Positions 19,276 to 28,402 of a stretch of DNA of 64,000 nt are shown in pieces. The notes under the pieces were generated by a model. The model searched no databases, had not been told where the DNA came from, and saw only the letters and a list, made by a program, of their open reading frames with translations. Both the position numbers and the translations under genes were made by a program. Origin of the DNA: Clostridiales bacterium Firm_08 (lineage in GTDB: Bacteria > Bacillota > Clostridia > Oscillospirales > QAKW01); the NCBI GenBank assembly GCA_001604045.1, contig LVAN01000007.1, forward strand, positions 1-64,000, read 5' to 3'. Numbering within the stretch: the first letter of the stretch is position 1; every line of letters begins with the position of its first letter.

Positions 19276-20487
19276 ATGGAACTTCTCTCGCCCGCGGGCG
19301 ATCCCGAACGCCTGCGCTACGCGCTTCATTACGGCGCGGACGCCGTATATATCGGCTATAAGGAATTCGGCATGCGCTCGTCCTGCGGCAATTTCGACTA
19401 TGACGATATCCGGGAGGCGGTCCGCCTCTGCCGAAGTCTTGGGAAACGGCTGTACGTGACGGTCAATATCTTTCCTTATCCCGGGGAGACGGAACGGATG
19501 ATCCCGTTTTTCCGCGAGATGGAAAAGATCCGGCCCGACGCCTTTATCATCGCGGATATCGGCGTGATGGCGCTGGCAAGGCGGTACGCGCCGGACGTGG
19601 CGATCCATATCTCCACCCAGGCGAACGTGACAGCCGCCCCTGCCGCCGTACAGTACTATGAGATGGGCGCGTCCCGCGTCGTGCTGGCGAGGGAACTCTC
19701 TCTCGAGCAGATCGCGGCGATCCGGCGGGACACCCCGCGGGAGCTTGAGATCGAATGCTTCGTGCACGGCGCGATGTGTATGTCGGTCTCCGGCAGGTGC
19801 CACCTGTCCCGGTATCTCACCGGCAGGGACGCCGGTCACGGCGCCTGCACACAGCCCTGCCGCTGGGAATACGCCGTGACGGAGCGGACGAGAGAGGGAC
19901 TGTACTTCCCCGTGGAACAGACGGAACGGGGCAGTTTTATTTTCAACGCCAACGATCTCTGTATGATCTCCCATTTGAAGGAATTGGAAGAGGCTGGCGT
20001 TACCGCCTGCAAGATCGAGGGCAGGGCAAAGACGTTTTATTACGTCGCCGCCGTGACCGCCGCCTACCGCCGGGCGCTGGACGAGATCCGCGCGACGGGA
20101 GGGCTCCAAAACGCGGAAAAATATGAGAGGGAGGTGCGCAAAGTCTCACACCGTCCCTATTCGACAGGTTTTTACTTTTCCCCGCTGGGCGGCGGCGCGG
20201 AGATCCGCAAGGGCGGCTACGAGCGCACCTATGAGGTCGTGGCGACGGTGCTGGACGGGGGGAACGGCAGGGCGCGCGTCACGCAGAAAAACAAGTTTTC
20301 CGCCGGGGACACGCTGGAGGTGCTCTCTCCCGGCAAAGACCCCGCCGCATTTACGGTGGGGGAGATGCGCACGGAGGACGGCGCGCCGGTCACCGACGCG
20401 CCGCACGCGGAGCAGACGCTTGTTCTTTCCTGCGGTCTGCCCCTTTCGCCGATGGATATCCTGAGACGAAAAAAAGAAGAGGGGTGA
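19276..20487 (+). CDS. U32 family peptidase
   Basis: MELLSPAGDPERLRYALHYGADAVYIG ... ECFVHGAMCMSVSGRCHLSRYLTGRDA. Confidence 0.95.
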   Translation: MELLSPAGDPERLRYALHYGADAVYIGYKEFGMRSSCGNFDYDDIREAVRLCRSLGKRLYVTVNIFPYPGETERMIPFFREMEKIRPDAFIIADIGVMALARRYAPDVAIHISTQANVTAAPAAVQYYEMGASRVVLARELSLEQIAAIRRDTPRELEIECFVHGAMCMSVSGRCHLSRYLTGRDAGHGACTQPCRWEYAVTERTREGLYFPVEQTERGSFIFNANDLCMISHLKELEEAGVTACKIEGRAKTFYYVAAVTAAYRRALDEIRATGGLQNAEKYEREVRKVSHRPYSTGFYFSPLGGGAEIRKGGYERTYEVVATVLDGGNGRARVTQKNKFSAGDTLEVLSPGKDPAAFTVGEMRTEDGAPVTDAPHAEQTLVLSCGLPLSPMDILRRKKEEG

Positions 20488-20500
20488 CCCTCTTCTTTTT
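20471..20500. terminator. Bidirectional terminator overlapping the U32 stop codon
   Basis: AAAAAGAAGAGGG-GTGA-CCCTCTTCTTTTT. Confidence 0.75.
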
Positions 20501-20506
20501 CGCTTT

Positions 20507-20803
20507 TTACTTTGTTTTTTTCGCGCGTTCCAGCCAGATCTGGCCGAGATCGAACGCCTCGTAGAGGCTGGACTTTTCCTTACGCTTGAGAGAGCGCTCC
20601 ATCGGCGGGAGAGACTCGTCTGTCAGCAGCAGTTCCACGCTGACGCGGGTGGGCAGTTTGTCGGGAGAGTTGTCCGTTTCCAGGATGTTCATAAACACGA
20701 TATACTCATCCGACGGATCACCGTAATAGATGAAATTCTTGCTCCGCACGAAGGGAAGCCCTTTATAGGTGAAATACTCGGTTTTTTTCTTGGCGGTCGC
20801 CAT
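20507..20803 (-). CDS. Hypothetical protein (98 aa)
   Basis: Intact ORF with upstream SD; no family recognised. Confidence 0.6.
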   Translation of the reverse strand: MATAKKKTEYFTYKGLPFVRSKNFIYYGDPSDEYIVFMNILETDNSPDKLPTRVSVELLLTDESLPPMERSLKRKEKSSLYEAFDLGQIWLERAKKTK

Positions 20804-20877
20804 AACGCATCATACCTTTCTGTCTGATCTGTATTTATTGTAGCACAATTTTTTTTGCTTGTAAAGGGGCAGGACGG

Positions 20878-20906
20878 TTGAAATCGAAAGTTGTTTCTGT
20901 TATAAT
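20878..20906 (+). promoter_or_regulatory. Sigma-A-type promoter
   Basis: TTGAAA, 17 nt, TATAAT. Confidence 0.55.
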
Positions 20907-20939
20907 AACTATATATACTTCCTAAAAAGGAGAAAAAAG

Positions 20940-21677
20940 ATGACCGTAGATGTTGTGGGCATCCCCGTGCAGAATGTCACCATGGAGGAGGCGGTGCGCG
21001 ACGCCGCCGCGTTCCTGGACGGCGCGGAGCCTAAGATCATCGTCACGCCCAACGCGGAGATCCTGCAGCTTTGCGTGGAGGACGCACGGATCAAAGAGAT
21101 CATACGCGGGGCGGATTATATCATACCGGACGGCATCGGCGTGGTGCGCGCCGCGAAAATGCTCGGCACGCCGATGAAGGGCAAGGTCGCGGGATGCGAG
21201 CTTGGCTGGAATTTACTGCCGGAGATCACAAGGCGGGGCAAACGTCTTTTTCTGCTCGGCGCGAAGCCGGGCGTGGCGCAGGCCGCGGCGGATAAAATGA
21301 AAGCGCAGTATCCCGATCTTATCATCTGCGGCGTGCGGGACGGATATTTCAAAGAGGACGACGAGGTCATCGAGTCGATCCGCGCCGCGCGCGCCGACGC
21401 GCTTTACGTCTGTCTCGGCGTTCCCAAACAGGAGAAGTGGATGGTAAAACATCGCGACCGGCTGGGGGTCAAACTGATGATCGGGCTGGGCGGCAGTCTT
21501 GATGTGTACGCGGGCAATATAAAGCGCGCGCCGAAACTCTTTATCAAACTGGGACTTGAATGGCTGTACCGGCTGATCAAAGAACCGTGGCGGATCAAAC
21601 GAATGATGAAACTGCCGGTGTTCTTTGTCAGCGTCCGCAAATACAAAAAGGAAAGAAAAAGGGGAGAGACAGAATGA
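20940..21677 (+). CDS. WecB/TagA/CpsF family glycosyltransferase
   Basis: IVTPNAEILQLC ... ADYIIPDGIGVVRAAKMLG ... VCLGVPKQEKWM. Confidence 0.93.
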   Translation: MTVDVVGIPVQNVTMEEAVRDAAAFLDGAEPKIIVTPNAEILQLCVEDARIKEIIRGADYIIPDGIGVVRAAKMLGTPMKGKVAGCELGWNLLPEITRRGKRLFLLGAKPGVAQAAADKMKAQYPDLIICGVRDGYFKEDDEVIESIRAARADALYVCLGVPKQEKWMVKHRDRLGVKLMIGLGGSLDVYAGNIKRAPKLFIKLGLEWLYRLIKEPWRIKRMMKLPVFFVSVRKYKKERKRGETE

Positions 21678-22408
21678 AAGTTGAACTGATCAGCTGTACA
21701 CCGAACGCGGAACAGATCGTCGCGGCGGCGGCAAAACTCTGCTACGCCAGCGCTGACATTTCCACCGTGATGGAGGGGCTGACAAAAGAAAAGACAGACA
21801 AATTTCTTGAAATGCTCACCTCTCTCGGACATCAGAGCCCCATCGAGCATGTTTCCTTCACCTTCGGCATCGAAGGGGTGTCCCGCTCGCTGCTCGCGCA
21901 GATCACAAGGCATCGTATCGCCTCGTTCAGCGTGCAGAGCCAGCGGTATGTAAAGGAAAATAACTTTACATTTGTGACGCCGCCCGCCATCGCGGAGGAT
22001 CCCGACGCGGCGGCGCGGTATCAAAAAACGATGGCGGACATTTTCGCCGCGTATCAGGCGCTCGCCGCGACGCTGGAGGAGAAATACACCGCCGCCGGCA
22101 TGGACAAAAAAGCGGCGGAGAAAAAGGCGATCGAGGACGCGCGTTACGTCCTGCCCAACGCCTGCGCGACCAAAATGATGATGACGATGAACGCGAGAAG
22201 CCTGCTCCACTTTTTCCATCTGCGCTGCTGCAACCGCGCGCAGTGGGAGATCCGGGCGCTCGCCACCGAAATGGCGCGCCTTGTCAAAAAAGAAGCGCCG
22301 ACGCTGTTCCGCCTGGCGGGACCGGGCTGTGTGAGCGGTCCCTGCACCGAGGGCGCGATGACCTGCGGCAAAATGAAAGAAATGAGGGAACTCTTTTTAG
22401 GGGAATGA
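21674..22408 (+). CDS. thyX: FAD-dependent thymidylate synthase
   Basis: ThyX motif RHRIASFSVQSQRYV. Confidence 0.96.
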   Translation: MKVELISCTPNAEQIVAAAAKLCYASADISTVMEGLTKEKTDKFLEMLTSLGHQSPIEHVSFTFGIEGVSRSLLAQITRHRIASFSVQSQRYVKENNFTFVTPPAIAEDPDAAARYQKTMADIFAAYQALAATLEEKYTAAGMDKKAAEKKAIEDARYVLPNACATKMMMTMNARSLLHFFHLRCCNRAQWEIRALATEMARLVKKEAPTLFRLAGPGCVSGPCTEGAMTCGKMKEMRELFLGE

Positions 22409-22409
22409 T

Positions 22410-23075
22410 ATGGGAAAACTGATCGTACTTGAAGGTCTGGACGGCAGCGGCAAAAACACGCACAGCCGCCGTCTGACCGAACGGCTGACGGAGCGGGGCG
22501 CTTTGGTGCGAAAGATCTCCTTTCCGGATTATGAGGAGCCGTCCAGCGCGCTGGTCAAAATGTATCTCGGCGGCGAGTTCGGCACCGCGCCGGAGGACGT
22601 CAACGCGTACGCCGCGTCGAGTTTTTACGCCGTTGACCGCTACGCGAGTTATAAAAAACACTGGCAGAAGTTGTATGAGGAGGGCGGCATCATCATCGCC
22701 GACCGGTACACGACGAGCAACGCCACCCACCAGATGGGAAAACTGCCGAAGGAAGAGTGGGACGGATTTCTTGACTGGCTGTGCGACTATGAATACCGGC
22801 TTTTAGGTCTGCCGAAGCCGGATCTGACGCTGTATCTCGATATGGATCCGTCGATCTCTTTCAAACTCATCGAGAAACGCTACCACGGCGACGACAGCCG
22901 TAAGGACATCCACGAAAAAGATTTCGACTATCTTGCCGCCTGCCGGCAAAGCGCGCTGTACGCCGCCGGCCGGCTCGGGTGGAAAGTGATAAAACTTTAC
23001 GGGGAAAACGGGCCCTATTCCAAGGACGAGAACTTCGAAAAGGTATGGAACGCCGCTAAAGAGGTGCTTGAATGA
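22410..23075 (+). CDS. tmk: Thymidylate kinase family protein
   Basis: LIVLEGLDGSGKNTHSRRL P-loop; FPDYEEPSS; DRYTTSNATHQMGKL. Confidence 0.85.
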   Translation: MGKLIVLEGLDGSGKNTHSRRLTERLTERGALVRKISFPDYEEPSSALVKMYLGGEFGTAPEDVNAYAASSFYAVDRYASYKKHWQKLYEEGGIIIADRYTTSNATHQMGKLPKEEWDGFLDWLCDYEYRLLGLPKPDLTLYLDMDPSISFKLIEKRYHGDDSRKDIHEKDFDYLAACRQSALYAAGRLGWKVIKLYGENGPYSKDENFEKVWNAAKEVLE

Positions 23076-23938
23076 CATTTCCTTTTCGCAGTGTCACGGC
23101 GCAGGACGCCGCGTGGATCACCGCCGCCAATTTCGCTTCCCGGCGGCTCAACTGTGAGTTGTCCTTCGGCAATATTTTCACCTGGGCGAACGACGCGGGT
23201 ATGCAGATCGCGAATATGGACGGCACGCTGATCTGCCGCTATCAAGATATGTTTTCCGTGCCGGTCGGCGCGGGACGGGACGAGGTGCTGGACGGCATCA
23301 TCGCGGAGCGTGGCGGAAAGTTTACGCTGTTCGAGGTATCGGATGACGAACTTCCGTGGCTGCGGGAGCGCCTGGGGGACATCGATATCTCTTATGACCG
23401 CCGCTGGTCGGATTATCTCTACACTTCGGAAAAACTCGCCTCTCTCACCGGCAAAAAACTCGCGGCAAAGCGCAATCATATCAACGCTTTTTTGCGGGAC
23501 AACGAGGAGTGGCGAACCGAGGAGATCACGCCGGACAATATGGCGGACGTTATCGCGTTCCGCGAGGAGTGGGCGGCGCGCAACAGCGGCCGCGCCGACG
23601 AGAATTTCAAAACGGAACTCGCAATGGGTAAAAAACAGATGGACGTCTTTTTCGAGACGGGGATGAAGGGGCTCGTGCTGATCACGGGCGGACGGATCGT
23701 CGCGTATTCCTTCGGGGAGGCGCTGTCCGATCTCTGTTTCTGCGTCCACGCCGAAAAGGCGCTGGGGGACGTGCGCGGCGCGTACCCGCTGATCAACCGC
23801 GAGTTCGTGCGGCGGTACTGTATGGAGTACCAATATGTCAACCGTGAGGACGATTCGGGCGAGGAGGGGCTTCGCAGGGCGAAACTTTCCTATGATCCCG
23901 CTCTCATCCTCCACAAATATTTGGTAAAGGTCGGATAA
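23072..23938 (+). CDS. DUF2156 / phosphatidylglycerol lysyltransferase C-terminal-like acyltransferase
   Basis: SELAAKRNHINAFLRDNEEW-type GNAT-fold protein common in Clostridia. Confidence 0.7.
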   Translation: MTFPFRSVTAQDAAWITAANFASRRLNCELSFGNIFTWANDAGMQIANMDGTLICRYQDMFSVPVGAGRDEVLDGIIAERGGKFTLFEVSDDELPWLRERLGDIDISYDRRWSDYLYTSEKLASLTGKKLAAKRNHINAFLRDNEEWRTEEITPDNMADVIAFREEWAARNSGRADENFKTELAMGKKQMDVFFETGMKGLVLITGGRIVAYSFGEALSDLCFCVHAEKALGDVRGAYPLINREFVRRYCMEYQYVNREDDSGEEGLRRAKLSYDPALILHKYLVKVG

Positions 23939-23941
23939 CAA

Positions 23942-24484
23942 ATGGTATACGTATTTTTAGCGGACGGCTTTGAGGAGGTCGAGGCGCTCACGCCCGTCGA
24001 TCTGCTCCGCCGCGCGGACGTTGAGGTCAGGACCGTCGGCGTCAGCGGCAGGAACGTCACCGGCGCGCACGGCGTGACGGTGACGGCGGACATCCCCGCG
24101 GATGAGGTCGATATCAAAACGGCGGAGATGATCGTTTTACCGGGCGGATATCCCGGATACGTCAATCTGGAGACAAGCGACGCCGTACAGACCGCCATCG
24201 ATGAGTGCGCCGCGATGGGGCGTTTTATCGCGGCGATCTGCGCCGCGCCCACCATCCTCGGGCATAAGGGACTGCTGCGGGGCAAAAGCGCGACCTGCTT
24301 TCCCGGTATGGAGGGAGAACTTGAAGGCGCCGTGCTTTCCGGCGACCCTGTGGTCCGGGACGGTATGATCGTCACTTCCCGCGCCGCCGGTACGGCGGCG
24401 GATTTCGCGCTGTGTCTGATCGGCTGTCTCGCGGGCGATGATACCGCGGAGCGGATCCGCGCGCAGATCACGTACGGAGCCTGA
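23942..24484 (+). CDS. DJ-1/PfpI family protein
   Basis: VYVFLADGFEEVEALTPVDLLRRA ... AAICAAPTILGHKGLL (Cys elbow). Confidence 0.93.
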   Translation: MVYVFLADGFEEVEALTPVDLLRRADVEVRTVGVSGRNVTGAHGVTVTADIPADEVDIKTAEMIVLPGGYPGYVNLETSDAVQTAIDECAAMGRFIAAICAAPTILGHKGLLRGKSATCFPGMEGELEGAVLSGDPVVRDGMIVTSRAAGTAADFALCLIGCLAGDDTAERIRAQITYGA

Positions 24485-24488
24485 CGGT

Positions 24489-25373
24489 ATGCGGAAAAAG
24501 GAAGTCAAAAACCGCATAGCGCTGCTGTGCCTTATCATCTTTTTACTGCTCGCCGCGCTGGCGGTCGTGCAGGATCTCAGTCTGCTGAGGATCCGCGGCA
24601 TCGGCGTGATCGGCATTTACGCGCTGATCTTTCTGCTGCCGATGGCGATCTATCTGAAGATCGGCAAAAAAAAGACCTCCGCCGCGCTTCGCCTTCACGC
24701 GATGCCGGTGAGATTTCTGCCGCACGTTTTGGTGCTGAGCGTCGCGATCTGTATGATCTGCGGCGCGCTCAACGTGGTGGGGTATACGATCTTTCACGCG
24801 CTGCGGGAGACGGATAACCCGACGGCGATGGTCTCCTTTACCGGCAGTCCGCTGACGCTGGCGCTGACGATGGTCGTTTTGCCCGCGGTCACGGAGGAAT
24901 TTCTGTTCCGGGGGCTGGCGCTGGGAGAGTATGAGAGCTGCGGCACGACCCGCGCGGTGCTGGTGACCTCTCTCATTTTCGCCCTGTTCCACGCCAATCC
25001 CATCCATCTGCTGTCGCTGTTCGTGGCGGGGATCTGCTACGCGGTGCTGACCAAACTGTTCGACTCGGTCTGGCCCGCCGTCATCGCCCATCTGCTCAAC
25101 AACGCGGCGGCGCTGCTGCTCTATACCCATTCCGATTACGTGACGTTTATTCTGTCCGACACCATTTTCGTTATTTTCGCGATCGTCGTGATATTCCTTG
25201 TGCTGGCGCTGGCGATGAAACTGCTGGAAAAGATCGTCGACGCGCGCGGTAAAAACGGCAAACTTCGCTTTGTCACGCCGGCTTCCGGCAAAAGCGTCTG
25301 GAGTTTTTATCTGCTGGTATTCGCGCTCGGCTGCATCGCCAAAATGGTCTATACCTACGTATTGGGGGGCTGA
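24489..25373 (+). CDS. CPBP (CAAX) intramembrane metalloprotease
   Basis: TEEFLFRG (EExxxR motif) ... FALFHANPIHL. Confidence 0.9.
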   Translation: MRKKEVKNRIALLCLIIFLLLAALAVVQDLSLLRIRGIGVIGIYALIFLLPMAIYLKIGKKKTSAALRLHAMPVRFLPHVLVLSVAICMICGALNVVGYTIFHALRETDNPTAMVSFTGSPLTLALTMVVLPAVTEEFLFRGLALGEYESCGTTRAVLVTSLIFALFHANPIHLLSLFVAGICYAVLTKLFDSVWPAVIAHLLNNAAALLLYTHSDYVTFILSDTIFVIFAIVVIFLVLALAMKLLEKIVDARGKNGKLRFVTPASGKSVWSFYLLVFALGCIAKMVYTYVLGG

Positions 25374-25375
25374 AG

Positions 25376-25963
25376 ATGTCCAGACGCAAGGAACGAAATA
25401 CCAAAGGAAAGATCATATCCGCCGCGTGGCGGCTGTTTTATGAGCAGGGTTACGAGGAGACGACGGTGGAGGACATCATCGAGGAGAGCGGGACGTCCCG
25501 CGGGTCCTTTTACCACTATTTCACCGGCAAGGACGCGCTGCTCAGCACCCTTTCCTATCTGTTCGACGAAAAATATGAGCAGCTTATGGAAGACCTGCCG
25601 CCGGATATGGATCGTTTCGAGATGCTGATGTATATCAACGGCGAACTGTTCGGGATGATCGAGCGGACGGTGCCGCTGGAACTTTTGGCGCGGATGTACG
25701 CGACCCAACTCATCACCAAGGGGGAAAAACACCTTCTCGACCGCAAGCGCACCTATTACCGTCTGCTGCGGCAGATCTGCGCCGAGGGGCAGGAGAGAGG
25801 GGAACTGACGACAGAGGTCAGCGTCAACGAACTTGTCAAGGTCTACGCGCTGTGCGAGCGGGCGCTGATGTACGACTGGTGCATCTGCAACGGCGAGTAT
25901 TCGCTGAAAGCCTATTCTGCCTCGATGATGCCGGTTTTGATGAGTAAATACAAAAACAAGTAA
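25376..25963 (+). CDS. TetR/AcrR family transcriptional regulator
   Basis: N-terminal HTH: IISAAWRLFYEQGYEETTVEDIIEESGTSRGSFYHYF. Confidence 0.93.
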   Translation: MSRRKERNTKGKIISAAWRLFYEQGYEETTVEDIIEESGTSRGSFYHYFTGKDALLSTLSYLFDEKYEQLMEDLPPDMDRFEMLMYINGELFGMIERTVPLELLARMYATQLITKGEKHLLDRKRTYYRLLRQICAEGQERGELTTEVSVNELVKVYALCERALMYDWCICNGEYSLKAYSASMMPVLMSKYKNK

Positions 25964-26134
25964 AAATATTTTTTTAGTGTTTATAATATTCTATTTTTTG
26001 TACAGTTAAAATCTGTTGATACAAAGCCAAATATAGTAACCGCGTTCGGAATTTGTCTGAACGCGGTTCTGTGTTTCGTTCCATTTTTTGTTATGTTATA
26101 ATACGTTTGTTTCATTTAAGAAGGAGGAAATAAA

Positions 26135-27670
26135 ATGAGTACGACAAACATTGTGATCATCTGCGCCATCGTCCTGTATATGGTTGTGATGATCATCGTG
26201 GGACTTGTCAGTTCCAAAAAGACCAAGAGTTCGGATGATTTCTATCTCGGCGGCCGCAAACTCGGGCCGCTCGTCACCGCGATGAGCGCCGAGGCGTCGG
26301 ATATGTCGGGATGGCTACTGATGGGACTGCCCGCCGTCGCGCTGATGTGCGGACTCGCGGAGGCGAGCTGGACGGCGATCGGGCTCGCGATCGGCACCTA
26401 TCTCAACTGGCTGTTCGTCGCCAAGCGCATTCGGAAATACAGCCACCATGTCGGCGCGTTCACACTGCCGGATTTCTTTGCCAGACGTTTCGGGGATAAA
26501 AGCAGTATGCTGACCTGCATCGCGGCGCTCGTCATCATCATCTTTTTCATCCCCTATACCGCGTCCGGTTTCGCGGCGTGCGGCAAACTGTTCAACTCTC
26601 TGTTCGGGATGGACTATATGACGGCGATGATCCTGTCCGCCGTTGTCATCACGCTGTACTGCACGCTGGGCGGCTTTCTCGCCGCCTCCACGACGGACTT
26701 TATCCAGAGCATCATTATGACCGTCGCGCTGGTCGTCGTTGTCGGCGTCGGCGAGGGTATGATCCACGGATTTGGCAACGTGTTTGAAAACGTAAAGGGA
26801 CTTAGCGGCTATCTTGACGTGTTCAAGGGATTTGACGTCGCGAGCGGGGAAACGCTCAGTTACGGCGCGATCCCCGTCGTCTCCACGATGGCGTGGGGTC
26901 TCGGTTACTTCGGTATGCCGCATATCCTGCTTCGCTTTATGGCGATCGAAAACAAGGAAAAACTCAAACTCTCCCGCAGAGTGGCGTCCGTCTGGGTGGT
27001 CATCTCGATGGGCGTGGCGATCCTGATCGGCGTCGTCGGCTACTCGCTGATGAAAGCGGGCATCGTCCCGACTTATGAAAGCGCGTCCGGCGCGGAGACC
27101 ATCATCGTCGACCTTGCCAAGGTGATCAGCAAATTCGGATACGTGCCGGCGCTGGCGGCGGGACTTATCCTCGCGGGCATCCTCGCGTCCACCATGTCCA
27201 CGGCGGACTCTCAGCTTCTCGCGGCGGCGTCCGGTATTTCCCAAAACCTCGTGCAGGAGACTTTCAAGGTCAAACTCTCCCAAAAGGCTTCTGTCTGGCT
27301 GGCGCGGATCAGCGTCGTCTGTATCGCCATCGTCGCGGTGTTCTTTGCCAGAGATCCGAACAGTTCGGTGTTCCGCATCGTATCCTTCGCGTGGGCGGGA
27401 TTTGGCGCCGCGTTCGGCCCGGTCATCCTGTTCTCGCTGTTCTGGAAACGCGCCAACCGCTGGGGCGCCCTGGCGGGTATGCTGTCCGGCGGCGCGACGA
27501 TCTTTCTGTGGAAATTCCTCATCCGTCCGCTCGGCGGCGTGTGGAACATCTATGAACTGCTGCCGGCGTTCGTCGTCGCCTGTATCTTTATCGTAGTCGT
27601 CAGCCTTGTCACAAAGGCGCCCGACAAGGAGATCACCGACGCCTTCGACGCGGTCCTCGCGGAGAAATAA
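26135..27670 (+). CDS. putP: Sodium/proline symporter (SSS family)
   Basis: DFYLGGRKLGPLVTAMSAEASDMSGWLLMGLP ... ILASTMSTADSQLLAAAS. Confidence 0.92.
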   Translation: MSTTNIVIICAIVLYMVVMIIVGLVSSKKTKSSDDFYLGGRKLGPLVTAMSAEASDMSGWLLMGLPAVALMCGLAEASWTAIGLAIGTYLNWLFVAKRIRKYSHHVGAFTLPDFFARRFGDKSSMLTCIAALVIIIFFIPYTASGFAACGKLFNSLFGMDYMTAMILSAVVITLYCTLGGFLAASTTDFIQSIIMTVALVVVVGVGEGMIHGFGNVFENVKGLSGYLDVFKGFDVASGETLSYGAIPVVSTMAWGLGYFGMPHILLRFMAIENKEKLKLSRRVASVWVVISMGVAILIGVVGYSLMKAGIVPTYESASGAETIIVDLAKVISKFGYVPALAAGLILAGILASTMSTADSQLLAAASGISQNLVQETFKVKLSQKASVWLARISVVCIAIVAVFFARDPNSSVFRIVSFAWAGFGAAFGPVILFSLFWKRANRWGALAGMLSGGATIFLWKFLIRPLGGVWNIYELLPAFVVACIFIVVVSLVTKAPDKEITDAFDAVLAEK

Positions 27671-27737
27671 CGCGCGTTGAGCATCGCTCATTGAACGACT
27701 TATATGAGCGTTGTTTATTGAATGACTTAAATTAAAA

Positions 27738-27768
27738 GATTTCCCCCGGTCTTTGACCGGGGGAAATC
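27738..27768 (+). terminator. Terminator hairpin sharing its core with those at 43349 and 43753
   Basis: GATTTCCCCCGGTC-TTT-GACCGGGGGAAATC then T-rich. Confidence 0.8.
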
Positions 27769-27779
27769 CTCTTTTTACC

Positions 27780-27868
27780 AGGCTCCCCTGTGTAAGGGGA
27801 GCTGTTTTTTGATTTGGAAAAAGGCTCCCTGCGGGAGCGGTTTTCCAAATCGGAAAACTGAGGGGTTG
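27780..27868. repeat. Palindromic intergenic repeat (AGGCTCCC...TGTAAGGGGAGCTG...hairpin...CTGAGGGGTTG)
   Basis: Two nested hairpins; same outline as the degenerate copy at 37284-37343. Confidence 0.65.
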
Positions 27869-27884
27869 TGAACGCGGCAATAGG

Positions 27885-27913
27885 AGACAGGGGACGGTTC
27901 CCTGTCTCCTGTT
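27885..27913. repeat. Inverted repeat AGGAGACAGGG-GACGGTT-CCCTGTCTCCT
   Basis: 11-bp perfect arms; GAGACAGGG(G/A)ACGG motif recurs twice at 43207-43246. Confidence 0.7.
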
Positions 27914-28124
27914 ACTGTTTTTGTGTTTCCGGATCGCTTTGGCTTGCCGTAAAGATCTCGTAACTATATCGACAGCCCGCGATATACGCCTTGCGCGCCA
28001 GATCGAACACCGCGCCGTTGATCTCCTCAAAAACAGGCTCCTTATCCAAAAACTTTCCGAACCCGCTCTCGAAAAACAACTCATAGAGACGGTCAAAATT
28101 CATTTTTCCAAGATCCTTCTCCAT
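27912..28124 (-). CDS. Hypothetical small protein (70 aa), start at internal Met
   Basis: MEKDLGKMNFDRLYELFFESGFGKF...; SD AAGGAG immediately upstream; preceded by promoter and structured leader. Confidence 0.65.
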   Translation of the reverse strand: MEKDLGKMNFDRLYELFFESGFGKFLDKEPVFEEINGAVFDLARKAYIAGCRYSYEIFTASQSDPETQKQ

Positions 28125-28149
28125 TTTTTTCTCCTTACAAAATAAAAAA

Positions 28150-28305
28150 GTGCGCTTCCATAGGAAACGCACCGAAAAACGCGTTTCCTCTATGCACCAC
28201 ACATATTTTACGGAATATCTTCACAGTCGGAGAAAAACCGGAGAGAACGCATTTTTACCAAAACGCTCTCCGACGGATATAAAGATATTCAAAATATGTG
28301 TGGTG
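28150..28305 (-). ncRNA. Candidate structured 5' leader with terminator/antiterminator (attenuator or riboswitch-like)
   Basis: 15-bp closing helix 28291-28305/28195-28209; inner helices; terminator 28150-28172 with U-tract; antiterminator 28159-28170/28181-28194. Confidence 0.55.
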
Positions 28306-28310
28306 GTTTC

Positions 28311-28339
28311 AGTATATCACGGCAAAACAACTTTCGCAA
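28311..28339 (-). promoter_or_regulatory. Promoter for the structured leader
   Basis: On minus strand TTGCGA, 17 nt, TATACT; predicted +1 about 28304, at the start of the closing helix. Confidence 0.6.
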
Positions 28340-28355
28340 GGTTTTTTCAAAATAA

Positions 28356-28384
28356 AAATCGGGAAACATTCTGTTTCCCGATTT
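28356..28384 (-). terminator. Terminator after aspartate kinase gene
   Basis: AAATCGGGAAACA-TTC-TGTTTCCCGATTT. Confidence 0.85.
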
Positions 28385-28402
28385 TATGATCATGTTTTTA
28401 TT

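Noticed and set aside
26315-28096. 593-aa minus-strand ORF spanning putP and downstream repeats
   Set aside because: Shadow ORF opposite a clear symporter; runs through palindromic repeats
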